Shown: positions 35,705-43,334 of the stretch, one piece after another
How positions within the stretch are numbered: the stretch's first letter is position 1
How the letters are laid out: every line of letters begins with the position of its first letter
Assembly: GCF_900100545.1 (NCBI RefSeq)
Contig: NZ_FNDP01000012.1
Span: forward strand, 1 to 64,000
Reading direction: 5' to 3'
From: Pseudobutyrivibrio sp. 49
GTDB taxonomy: Bacteria > Bacillota > Clostridia > Lachnospirales > Lachnospiraceae
Length of the DNA: 64,000 nt
Made by a program: the position numbers and the translations under genes
The notes under the pieces: generated by a model
The model's input: only the letters and a program-made list of their open reading frames with translations
Told to the model about the DNA's origin: nothing
Database searches by the model: none

Positions 35705-36568
35705 ATGGCAGAGAATAGTTCATGTTCTTCAGCAAGCAGCTGCTCACGTGGCTCCTGTGAAGGATGCCCATCAGCAGAGGCAGCAAAGGCTGGAGTTAGA
35801 AATACAGCTTTTCTTGAGGCACCAAATGCTAATTCAAATATTAAGCATGTAATCGGTGTAGTTTCAGGTAAGGGTGGCGTTGGTAAGTCACTCATCACAT
35901 CATCACTTGCAGGTGTTATGGCACGTGCTGGCTATAAGGTAGGTATCCTTGATGCCGATATCACTGGTCCATCTATTCCAAAGATGTTTGGTGTTCATGG
36001 TCCTGCAGCAGCAAGCGCAGAGGGCGAGATGCTTCCTGAGATTGCTGAGGATGGCACAAAGATTATGTCAGTAAACCTTATCCTTGATGATGAGGAGTCT
36101 CCAGTAGTATGGAGAGGTCCTGTTATCGCAGGTGTTGTAAAGCAGTTCTGGACAGACGTAGCATGGGGCGAGCTTGATTATCTCTTCGTAGATATGCCAC
36201 CAGGAACAGGTGATGTTCCACTTACTTGCTTCCAGTCACTTCCAGTAGACGGTATCGTTATCGTTACAAGCCCACAGGAGCTTGTACAGATGATTGTAAA
36301 GAAGGCTTACAACATGGCTGATATGATGCATATCCCAGTTCTTGGTCTTGTAGAGAATTACTCTTACATCAAGTGTCCAGACTGCGGAAAGAAGATTGAA
36401 ATCTTCGGTGAGAGTCATATCGATGAGGTTGCTGCTGGTCTTAATATCCCAGTTATTGGAAAGCTTCCAATGGATAGAGCATTTGCTACAGCAGCTGATG
36501 CAGGTCGTATCTTTGACGTAGAAAACGAGTACCTCGTTAGTGCGAAAGAGATATTAGAGAAATTATAA
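35705..36568 (+). CDS. mrp: Mrp/NBP35-family iron-sulfur carrier ATPase
   Basis: This 287-residue P-loop ATPase binds and delivers [4Fe-4S] clusters to target proteins in the cytoplasm. An N-terminal Cys-rich tail (Cys 7, 13, 18 and 21) precedes the Walker A SGKGGVGKS, with K56 as deviant Lys and K61. The cluster-bridging CxxC is C224/C227 in IKCPDCGKK. DMPPGTGDVPL is typical of Mrp. AGGAGG precedes the start. Confidence 0.92.
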   Translation: MAENSSCSSASSCSRGSCEGCPSAEAAKAGVRNTAFLEAPNANSNIKHVIGVVSGKGGVGKSLITSSLAGVMARAGYKVGILDADITGPSIPKMFGVHGPAAASAEGEMLPEIAEDGTKIMSVNLILDDEESPVVWRGPVIAGVVKQFWTDVAWGELDYLFVDMPPGTGDVPLTCFQSLPVDGIVIVTSPQELVQMIVKKAYNMADMMHIPVLGLVENYSYIKCPDCGKKIEIFGESHIDEVAAGLNIPVIGKLPMDRAFATAADAGRIFDVENEYLVSAKEILEKL

Positions 36569-36570
36569 AT

Positions 36571-36630
36571 TTAGATGAGCTGGTAGGAAACAAGCTCTTA
36601 GATTTCTCAAGCGAATCGTGTTAGATGAGC
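36571..36630. repeat. Short direct repeat before ppiB
   Basis: TTAGATGAGC occurs at 36571-36580 and 36621-36630, 50 bases apart, in the gap between mrp and the cyclophilin gene. Its significance is unknown. Confidence 0.4.
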
Positions 36631-36683
36631 GGAGAAATACTAAGGCTTGTAGCCGTGACCAGCGGATTAAAGGAGAGAGAAAA

Positions 36684-37205
36684 ATGGCACAGAATCCAGT
36701 AGTTACAATTGAGATGGAAAATGGCGATATCATGAAAGCTGAGCTTTATCCTGAGATCGCTCCAAACACAGTTAATAACTTTATCAGCCTTATCAACCAC
36801 AACTTCTATGATGGTGTAATCTTCCACAGAGTTATCAATGGCTTTATGCTTCAGGGTGGAGATCCAGACGGGACAGGAATGGGTGGCCCAGGCTACTCTA
36901 TCAAGGGTGAGTTCTCAAATAATGGTTTCAAGAATGACCTTAAGCACGAGCCAGGTGTTCTTTCAATGGCACGTACAATGATTCCTGATTCAGCAGGAAG
37001 CCAGTTCTTCATCATGCACAAGACAAGCCCACATCTTGATGGCGAGTACGCTGCATTCGGTAAGGTTATCGAGGGTATGGATGTTGTTAATAAGATTGCA
37101 GAGGTTCCTACAGATTGGTCAGATCGCCCAACAGAGGAGCAGAAGATGAAGAAGGTTACAGTTGAGACTTTCGGTGTTGAGTATCCAGAGCCAGAGACAG
37201 TATAA
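36684..37205 (+). CDS. ppiB: Peptidyl-prolyl cis-trans isomerase, cyclophilin type
   Basis: This 173-residue cytoplasmic cyclophilin helps proline isomerisation during folding. Catalytic and binding residues are visible in VIFHRVINGFMLQGGDPDGTGMGG, SMARTMIPDSAGSQFFIM and HLDGEYAAFGKVIEGMDVV. Start ATG 36684 follows AAGGAGAGAG; the frame reaches 22 codons further upstream without a ribosome binding site. Confidence 0.93.
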   Translation: MAQNPVVTIEMENGDIMKAELYPEIAPNTVNNFISLINHNFYDGVIFHRVINGFMLQGGDPDGTGMGGPGYSIKGEFSNNGFKNDLKHEPGVLSMARTMIPDSAGSQFFIMHKTSPHLDGEYAAFGKVIEGMDVVNKIAEVPTDWSDRPTEEQKMKKVTVETFGVEYPEPETV

Positions 37206-37241
37206 TTCTATTTGCAATTTATAAAATATCATGGTATTATA

Positions 37242-37270
37242 ACGGCACGCTTTTGGCGTGTCGTTTTTTT
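37242..37270 (+). terminator. Terminator after ppiB
   Basis: ACGGCACGC pairs with GCGTGTCGT (one G-U) around TTTTG, followed by a run of T residues. Confidence 0.92.
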
Positions 37271-37316
37271 CGTTTTATATTCTATAAGTCATTCGACTGT
37301 GTTTCACAGGAGAAAT

Positions 37317-38027
37317 ATGAAATTTAATACTATTTTTTTATGCTGCACGGTATGGGCGGTAGCTGGAGTGTTGGCTATTGTTTTTGCTCTTATGGGAAGT
37401 CTTAAAGAAAAAAGAAAGCATTCAGTTAAGATGATTTATTTAAGGCAGTTTATATTAATGGCTCAAAGCGGTAAAACCTCGGGAGAAATCATTAAGGAGC
37501 TATACTATTTCTTTGTTGGTAATGAGCCAATGAGAAAAATTATGCTTAGGGCAATGAATATGCCAAATGTCAAAGGTCTGGATTATATTAATAGAAAAAT
37601 CGGGTGTGATCCAATGAAGATTCTGCATGGGTTTCTGATAAAAAGGGAAGCGCAAAACAGAAGCAGACCACTGCCTTCGATTCCAGATGATATTATTCAA
37701 TATTTCATTGATTTGACAGACCAGTGGGAGGAAGATTATCAGGAGACACTGCGTCTAAGGAGACAAAGAAAGATTAGAGGTACTCTTGAGATTTGCGCTT
37801 TCATGCTGGTGAATTATCATCTATATAGCTGGTTGAGAACGGATTTGAGTTTGTGGATATTTGCAATTGTAAACACCCTTGGTGTGGTTTTCTTTATTAT
37901 TCTTGAAAATGAAAAGACCCAATCGCCATCCAGAGGAATACAGGGACTGTATCATCTGGCAAGTGGAATGGGTCTCATAATCAATATATTTACTGTTGTG
38001 TCTGGGTGGCTTGGGCAGGTAGCTTGA
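37317..38027 (+). CDS. Membrane protein of unknown function
   Basis: The 236-residue product starts at ATG 37317 after AGGAGA. A first membrane helix spans about 4-26. A basic cytoplasmic helical region follows (about 35-155, including LRQFILMAQSGKTSGEIIKELY), then two or three further helices at about 160-230. The layout faintly recalls GspF/TadB-type proteins, but no motif proves it. The last 38 bases overlap the convergent CNNM gene. Confidence 0.6.
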   Translation: MKFNTIFLCCTVWAVAGVLAIVFALMGSLKEKRKHSVKMIYLRQFILMAQSGKTSGEIIKELYYFFVGNEPMRKIMLRAMNMPNVKGLDYINRKIGCDPMKILHGFLIKREAQNRSRPLPSIPDDIIQYFIDLTDQWEEDYQETLRLRRQRKIRGTLEICAFMLVNYHLYSWLRTDLSLWIFAIVNTLGVVFFIILENEKTQSPSRGIQGLYHLASGMGLIINIFTVVSGWLGQVA

Positions 38028-39264
38028 TGCGAAGCTTTGTGATTCGCTTTTTTTCTACTGCAAGCACACGGATGATGGTGCCATCCTCGGAAACATAGGT
38101 CTCACCCACATTAGGGAAATGGTCGAAAGCACCTACTATGTAGCCGCCGATGGTATCGTAATCATCACTTGTAAAGCCCAGTGGAATCAGCTGGCATAAA
38201 TCTTCTAGATTCATAGAGCCCAGCACCTGATATTCTCTGTCGCTGATTCTAACAAGAGGATCTTCCTCATCTTCATCATATTCATCACGGATTTCGCCTA
38301 CGATTTCCTCCAGCAAATCTTCAAGTGTAATCATGCCAGAAAGCTCGCCGTATTCATCTAATACGATAGAAAGTGAAGCGGATTCTTCACGCATTTCATC
38401 GAAGAGGTCTGATACGTTTTTCATTTCATAGGTGAAGTAGGTATCTCTCAGATAATCTCTTACAGAGAAGTTATCTGAAGGGCCAACCCCAAGAAAATCC
38501 TTCATGTTGATGATACCCAGAACCTTATCGGTATCTGGCTCGCAGACAGGAATACGTGTATACATATCCTCTTTGAATACGGCCATCAGCTCATCATAAG
38601 TGATATCAGCATCCACCATTGTCATGTCGATTCGAGGAATCATAACCTCCTTGGCACATGCATCTGAGAAATCAAACACCTTGTGAATCATGGTGCGCTC
38701 ATCCTGTTCAATGGCGCCACTTTCATGGCTTACATCTACCATGGTACGGATTTCTTCTTCAGTGATGGTCTCATCCTTGAAATCTGGGTCAATGCCAAAG
38801 AGCCGGATAAAAAGACCAGCAAGGAAATTAACGATGGCAATCACAGGAGTGAGTATCCACATGAGACCGCCTACTGCAGGTGCATATCTGAGGCTCAGCT
38901 TAGTGGAATTTAATGTAGCCAGAGACTTAGGAGTAATCTCACCAAAAATTAATATCAATAGAGTAAGAATTCCTGTGGCAATTCCAGCACCATAGTTGCC
39001 AAAAATTTGAATTGCAAGAGTGGTAGCAAGTGATGACGCTGACAGATTAACTATATTATTCCCAATAAGGATGGCAGAAAGCATCTTTTTGGGACGGTTA
39101 ATAACGTTTAACACTCTAGAAGCTTTTTTGTCTCCATCATCAGCCATGGTCTTAATCTTAATTTTATTTACTGTTGTCAGAGCTGTTTCTGCTGATGAAA
39201 AGAACCCAGACAAGCCCAAAAGAATAAAAAGAATTATCAACTTAATTAACAAGTGAACATCCAA
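37990..39264 (-). CDS. CNNM/CorC-family hemolysin-like protein
   Basis: The 424-residue membrane protein has a DUF21 (CNNM) domain with three or four helices at about 1-165, including SGFFSSAETALTTVN and IFGEITPKSLA. A pair of CBS domains follows (about 200-330), then a C-terminal CorC_HlyC domain (about 340-418, IGGYIVGAFDHFPNVGE). Proteins of this family export Mg2+ or related divalent cations and sense nucleotides with the CBS pair. The start is a TTG codon preceded by AAGGAGGAT, the only well-placed choice. Confidence 0.9.
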   Translation of the reverse strand: MDVHLLIKLIILFILLGLSGFFSSAETALTTVNKIKIKTMADDGDKKASRVLNVINRPKKMLSAILIGNNIVNLSASSLATTLAIQIFGNYGAGIATGILTLLILIFGEITPKSLATLNSTKLSLRYAPAVGGLMWILTPVIAIVNFLAGLFIRLFGIDPDFKDETITEEEIRTMVDVSHESGAIEQDERTMIHKVFDFSDACAKEVMIPRIDMTMVDADITYDELMAVFKEDMYTRIPVCEPDTDKVLGIINMKDFLGVGPSDNFSVRDYLRDTYFTYEMKNVSDLFDEMREESASLSIVLDEYGELSGMITLEDLLEEIVGEIRDEYDEDEEDPLVRISDREYQVLGSMNLEDLCQLIPLGFTSDDYDTIGGYIVGAFDHFPNVGETYVSEDGTIIRVLAVEKKRITKLRIKLPAQATQTQQ

Positions 39265-39441
39265 ATGTAAAAATCCTCCTTAAAACACAAAGATAATATC
39301 TCTATTTGCGACATATTATAACACATAAGGATAGAAGTGGGGAAATTTACATGAACTGAATTTAATGCATATTTAGTATAGTATTTTCTCTTAAATTGCT
39401 TTAAAGTTATTATTAGATTTTTTTAGAGAGAAGAAGAGTTT

Positions 39442-40395
39442 ATGAAGAAAAAACTGCTTATATTAGCATTAGCTATAGCTGCAACAGCCGGTTTTGCTGG
39501 ATGCAGTAGGTACAATCAAAAAGAGATTGAGCTTAGAGACCAGGGCATAGCAGCCATGGATGAGGGTAGATATGAAGATGCCATTGCACTTTTTGATGAG
39601 GCCTTGGGGTGTTCCATTGGAACGGTGACAGACCTGGAGCTGGATGTAGATTATTTTAAGGCAGCAGCCCAGTTTAAGAATGGACAGTTTGAGGATGCAG
39701 CCACTACATATTCATACCTTATTAAATATGATGAGAAAAACTATAAGCCATATTTCTTAAGGGGCAGCATATATGCCAGCGAGGGAGAGATTGGTCAGGC
39801 TATCAAAGATTATGATGCTGCAGTAGCCATAGATGAGAAGAACTACTTACTTTACATAGAGATTTATGAAAACCTTAATGCTTTGGGATATACAAATCAG
39901 GGACTTGCCTATTTGAACAATGCTTTAGAGGTCACAGATAAATCTCCTGAAGCAAAATACTTTAAGGGTAGAATTTATTACATGCTTGGGCAGACAGCGG
40001 AGGCGGAGAAGCTTCTGAAGGAAGCCATCGAGAAGGATGTAATAGATGCAAAGCTTTATCTTGCCAAGATTTATCAGGACACTGGGGATTATGTTTCAGC
40101 CCAGGATCTTTTGGAAGAATATGCAGAATCCGATCAGGTAACAAGCGATGCTCTGGGGACACTTGGAGATATTGAATTATCCAGTGGCAATTATGACAAT
40201 GCGCTGGGTTATTATGACGCTGGGTTGAGTCTCGATTCCATCGGCAATATGCCTCAGCTCATGAAAGGCAAGGCAGCAGCCCTTGAAAAGCTATACAGAT
40301 TTGATGAAGCAAAAGAGGTTATAACACAATATCTTGAGTCTTATCCTAACGATGAGGAGGCAGCAAAAGAGTTAGTGTTCTTACAAACCAGGTAA
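39442..40395 (+). CDS. TPR-repeat lipoprotein
   Basis: The 317-residue product has a lipoprotein signal peptide with lipobox FAGC, so Cys21 should be lipid-modified. About six to eight tetratricopeptide repeats fill the rest (for example GIAAMDEGRYEDAIALFDEAL and ALGYYDAGLSL). It should sit on the outer face of the membrane as a protein-binding scaffold; the partner is unknown. A terminator follows. Confidence 0.85.
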   Translation: MKKKLLILALAIAATAGFAGCSRYNQKEIELRDQGIAAMDEGRYEDAIALFDEALGCSIGTVTDLELDVDYFKAAAQFKNGQFEDAATTYSYLIKYDEKNYKPYFLRGSIYASEGEIGQAIKDYDAAVAIDEKNYLLYIEIYENLNALGYTNQGLAYLNNALEVTDKSPEAKYFKGRIYYMLGQTAEAEKLLKEAIEKDVIDAKLYLAKIYQDTGDYVSAQDLLEEYAESDQVTSDALGTLGDIELSSGNYDNALGYYDAGLSLDSIGNMPQLMKGKAAALEKLYRFDEAKEVITQYLESYPNDEEAAKELVFLQTR

Positions 40396-40402
40396 TTTTC
40401 TG

Positions 40403-40437
40403 AAAAGACGCACTACAATATGTGGTGTGTCTTTTTT
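40403..40437 (+). terminator. Terminator of the TPR lipoprotein gene
   Basis: AAAAGACGCACTAC pairs with GTGGTGTGTCTTTT (two G-U pairs) around AATAT; the stem runs into T residues. Confidence 0.88.
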
Positions 40438-40445
40438 GTGTTTAA

Positions 40446-40461
40446 ATACTAAATATTGTGT
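40446..40461 (+). promoter_or_regulatory. NrdR-like box A
   Basis: ATACTAAATATTGTGT matches ACACWATATATWGTGT at 14 of 16 positions. It is about 86 bases upstream of box B, so it is not part of the classical pair. Confidence 0.45.
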
Positions 40462-40531
40462 GTGTTGAATCGTGATTCTACTTAGAAAATTATCAAAACT
40501 CAAAATCAATTTTAGGTAATTATGACGAAAA

Positions 40532-40579
40532 ACACTATATATGGGTTTAATCATTGACCCACCACCCTATATTTTGTAA
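40532..40579 (+). promoter_or_regulatory. Paired NrdR-like boxes B and C
   Basis: ACACTATATATGGGTT (40532-40547) and ACCCTATATTTTGTAA (40564-40579) match the NrdR box at 13 and 12 of 16 positions. Their centres are 32 bp apart, the three-turn spacing typical of NrdR operators. Box C overlaps the promoter. NrdR represses ribonucleotide reductase genes in response to dATP/ATP. Confidence 0.6.
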
Positions 40580-40587
40580 ACTATAAT
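40554..40587 (+). promoter_or_regulatory. nrdD promoter candidate
   Basis: TTGACC (40554-40559) is followed after 17 bases by TAAACT (40577-40582), and a perfect TATAAT lies at 40582-40587. Either -10 could be used. Confidence 0.5.
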
Positions 40588-40669
40588 CAGTCGAGAAAAC
40601 CTTGGAAGAACGCTTTAGTTAGGACATCGGACAGGTTCATTGGGGAGTCCTTTTAGGGGAGATTTTAAT

Positions 40670-40690
40670 ATGAGAAAGGAATATTGGTGA
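40670..40690 (+). CDS. Six-codon leader frame before nrdD
   Basis: An ATG with an AGGGGAGA ribosome binding site encodes MRKEYW and ends in TGA six bases before the nrdD TTG start, in the same frame. It may couple translation to nrdD or be incidental. Confidence 0.35.
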   Translation: MRKEYW

Positions 40691-40696
40691 GAAGAA

Positions 40697-43084
40697 TTGT
40701 TTGAAGTTGTAAAAAGAGATGGGGAAATTGCAGAATTTAATTTAGGCAAGATTAATGATGCCATCGCAAAGGCATTTGAGGCTACTGGGAAGGAATACAA
40801 CGACGATATAATTGGCTTACTATCACTTCGTGTTTCAGCAGATTTCCAGAGTAAAATCAAATCTGGCAAGATTTCTGTTGAGGATATCCAGGACTCTGTT
40901 GAGAACGTATTAGAGCAGACTGGATATACTGACGTTGCAAAGGCTTACATTCTATATAGAAAGCAGCGCGAAAAGATGCGTAACATGAAGTCTACCGTTC
41001 TCGATTACAAGAACGTTGTGGATAGCTATGTTAAGGTAGAAGACTGGCGTGTAAAAGAGAACTCTACAGTTACATATTCTGTAGGTGGTCTCATTTTATC
41101 TAACTCTGGTGCTATTACAGCTAATTACTGGCTTTCAGAGATTTATGATGAGGAAATCGCCAATGCTCACCGTAGTGCAGATATTCACATTCATGATCTT
41201 TCGATGCTTACAGGCTACTGTGCAGGCTGGTCATTAAAGCAGCTTATACAGGAAGGCCTTGGTGGCATCACAGGAAAGATTACATCAGCTCCTGCAAAGC
41301 ACCTTTCAGTACTTTGCAATCAGATGGTAAACTTCCTTGGTATCATGCAGAATGAATGGGCAGGAGCACAGGCTTTCTCTTCATTTGATACTTACCTTGC
41401 GCCATTTGTTAAGACTGATAATCTTTCATATGAAGAAGTTAAGAAGTGCCTTGAGGCATTTATATATGGTGTAAACACACCTTCACGTTGGGGTACACAG
41501 GCTCCATTCTCAAACATCACTTTAGATTGGACAGTACCAAACGATCTTGCAGAGCTTCCAGCTATCGTAGGTGGCAAGGAGCAGGACTTCAAATACAAGG
41601 ACTGCAAGAAGGAAATGGATATGGTCAACAAGGCATTCCTTGAGATTATGATTGAGGGTGATGCTAATGGACGTGGCTTCCAGTATCCTATTCCTACATA
41701 TTCTATTACTCGTGATTTTGATTGGTCAGATACAGAGAACAATAGATTATTATTCGAAATGACAGCTAAGTATGGTACACCATACTTCAGCAATTATATT
41801 AATTCAGATATGGAGCCAAGCGATGTTCGTTCTATGTGCTGCCGTCTCCGTCTTGATCTTCGTGAGCTTCGCAAGAAGTCAGGTGGATTCTTCGGTTCAG
41901 GCGAAAGCACAGGTTCAGTAGGTGTTGTTACAATCAACCTTCCTCGTATTGCATATCAGGCAAAGGATGAGGCAGATTTCTATGCTCGCCTTGATAAGCT
42001 TATGGACATCAGCGCTCGTTCACTTAAGATTAAGCGTGGTGTTATCACAAAGCTTCTTGATGAGGGATTATATCCTTACACAAAGAGATACCTTGGTACA
42101 TTTAACAATCACTTTTCTACAATCGGTCTTATCGGTATGAATGAAGTAGGTCTTAATGCTAACTGGCTTCGTGCAGATATGACTAGCGAGAAGACACAGC
42201 AGTTTGCAAAGGATGTTCTTAATCACATGCGTGAGCGTCTCTCTGATTATCAGGAGATGTACGGAGACCTTTACAATCTTGAGGCTACTCCAGCAGAGTC
42301 TACTACATACCGTTTTGCAAAGCATGACCGTGAGCAGTTCCCAGACATTATCACAGCTGGTAAGGAAGGCGATACACCATTCTATACAAACAGCTCACAC
42401 ATGCCAGTAGAATATACATCAGATATCTTTGATGCTCTTGAGGTTCAGGATGAGCTTCAGACACTTTATACATCAGGTACTGTATTCCACGCTTTCCTTG
42501 GCGAGAAGCTTCCTACATGGGAGTCAGCAGCAAACCTTGTTCGCAAGATTGCTGAGAACTACAGATTACCTTATTACACCTTGTCACCTACATACTCAGT
42601 ATGTAAGGAGCATGGCTACATCTCTGGCGAGCACTACACATGCCCACACTGCGGAAAGCCAGCAGAGGTATACAGCCGTATCACAGGCTACTACCGTCCA
42701 GTACAGAACTGGAACGAAGGTAAGACACAGGAGTTCAAGAATCGTAAGCTTTACGATATCGCAGGTTCTGTATGCCGTCGTGCAGGAGAGCAGTATCAGG
42801 AGCGCGTAGCAAAGGAAATGCCTAAGGTTAATCTTGAGATTGTATCAGAGGAGCCAAAGACAGGTGTTAAGTATCTCTTCACTACAAAGACATGTCCAAA
42901 CTGTGCACGTGCAAAGGAGATTCTTGAGGACGAGGAGTACATCCTTGTAGATGCTGAAGAGCAACAGGATCTTACAAAGAAGTATGGCGTTATGCAGGCA
43001 CCTACACTTGTAGTTGTTAACGGAGATGACGTTAAGAGATATGCTAATGCAAGCAACATCCAGAAGTATGTTGATGAAAATTAG
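40697..43084 (+). CDS. nrdD: Anaerobic ribonucleoside-triphosphate reductase with C-terminal glutaredoxin-like domain
   Basis: This 795-residue glycyl-radical enzyme makes dNTPs without oxygen. The N-terminal ATP-cone (about 1-95, FEVVKRDGEIAEFNLGKI) senses dATP/ATP. The catalytic barrel is followed by a Zn-binding segment (C636, H639, C649, C652), and the glycyl radical is at G664 in RITGYYRPVQNW. After about residue 715 a thioredoxin-fold tail contains the redox pair C733/C736 (TKTCPNCARAKEIL) and APTLVVV, like glutaredoxin/NrdH. The start is TTG with GGTGAG upstream; an in-frame TGA precludes a longer protein. The activating enzyme nrdG is not adjacent. Confidence 0.94.
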   Translation: MFEVVKRDGEIAEFNLGKINDAIAKAFEATGKEYNDDIIGLLSLRVSADFQSKIKSGKISVEDIQDSVENVLEQTGYTDVAKAYILYRKQREKMRNMKSTVLDYKNVVDSYVKVEDWRVKENSTVTYSVGGLILSNSGAITANYWLSEIYDEEIANAHRSADIHIHDLSMLTGYCAGWSLKQLIQEGLGGITGKITSAPAKHLSVLCNQMVNFLGIMQNEWAGAQAFSSFDTYLAPFVKTDNLSYEEVKKCLEAFIYGVNTPSRWGTQAPFSNITLDWTVPNDLAELPAIVGGKEQDFKYKDCKKEMDMVNKAFLEIMIEGDANGRGFQYPIPTYSITRDFDWSDTENNRLLFEMTAKYGTPYFSNYINSDMEPSDVRSMCCRLRLDLRELRKKSGGFFGSGESTGSVGVVTINLPRIAYQAKDEADFYARLDKLMDISARSLKIKRGVITKLLDEGLYPYTKRYLGTFNNHFSTIGLIGMNEVGLNANWLRADMTSEKTQQFAKDVLNHMRERLSDYQEMYGDLYNLEATPAESTTYRFAKHDREQFPDIITAGKEGDTPFYTNSSHMPVEYTSDIFDALEVQDELQTLYTSGTVFHAFLGEKLPTWESAANLVRKIAENYRLPYYTLSPTYSVCKEHGYISGEHYTCPHCGKPAEVYSRITGYYRPVQNWNEGKTQEFKNRKLYDIAGSVCRRAGEQYQERVAKEMPKVNLEIVSEEPKTGVKYLFTTKTCPNCARAKEILEDEEYILVDAEEQQDLTKKYGVMQAPTLVVVNGDDVKRYANASNIQKYVDEN

Positions 43085-43107
43085 TCAATAAAATCGAGAT
43101 AATACAC

Positions 43108-43142
43108 AGGAGATGTGGCTATAATGCTACATCTCCTTTTTT
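43108..43142 (+). terminator. Terminator of nrdD
   Basis: AGGAGATGTGGC pairs with GCTACATCTCCT (one G-U) around TATAAT, then six or more T residues. Confidence 0.94.
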
Positions 43143-43203
43143 GTGTGATTCTTATGTAGAAAACTCATGGCAATAAAACACGTTTTTTGGCAAGAAAGTC
43201 GGA

Positions 43204-43249
43204 TTGACCCTCTTAGATAATCATGATAAATTATCATTTGTGATAAATT
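43204..43249 (+). promoter_or_regulatory. Promoter of the surface-protein gene, with overlapping dyad and direct repeat
   Basis: TTGACC (43204-43209), a 17-base spacer and TAAATT (43227-43232) form a good promoter. ATGATAAATTATCAT (43223-43237) is a dyad over the -10, and TGATAAATT is repeated at 43225 and 43241, 16 bases apart, a layout expected for a repressor or activator site. Confidence 0.65.
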
Positions 43250-43334
43250 TGTGAAAAAAGTATGTCCTATATGCGGAAATGACACACAATTGAGCTTTTC
43301 GTATAATTTGTCACGAAGTATTGAGAAAGGGAAA

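Larger units (their letters stand above)
40438..40696 (+). promoter_or_regulatory. Regulatory region of nrdD
   Basis: This gap carries three NrdR-like boxes, a promoter and a tiny leader frame. No larger coding frame is present. Confidence 0.6.

Noticed and set aside
40670-40696. In-frame TGA between an ATG with a good ribosome binding site and nrdD, read as a nonsense mutation
   Set aside because: NrdD proteins normally begin at the (M)xxVxKRDG segment, which matches the TTG start; the upstream six codons add nothing conserved. No pseudogene is claimed.
43251-43334. Zinc-ribbon N-terminus (CPICGND) for the large surface protein from a GTG start
   Set aside because: No ribosome binding site precedes the GTG, and the ATG at 43335 gives a normal signal peptide at the very N-terminus.
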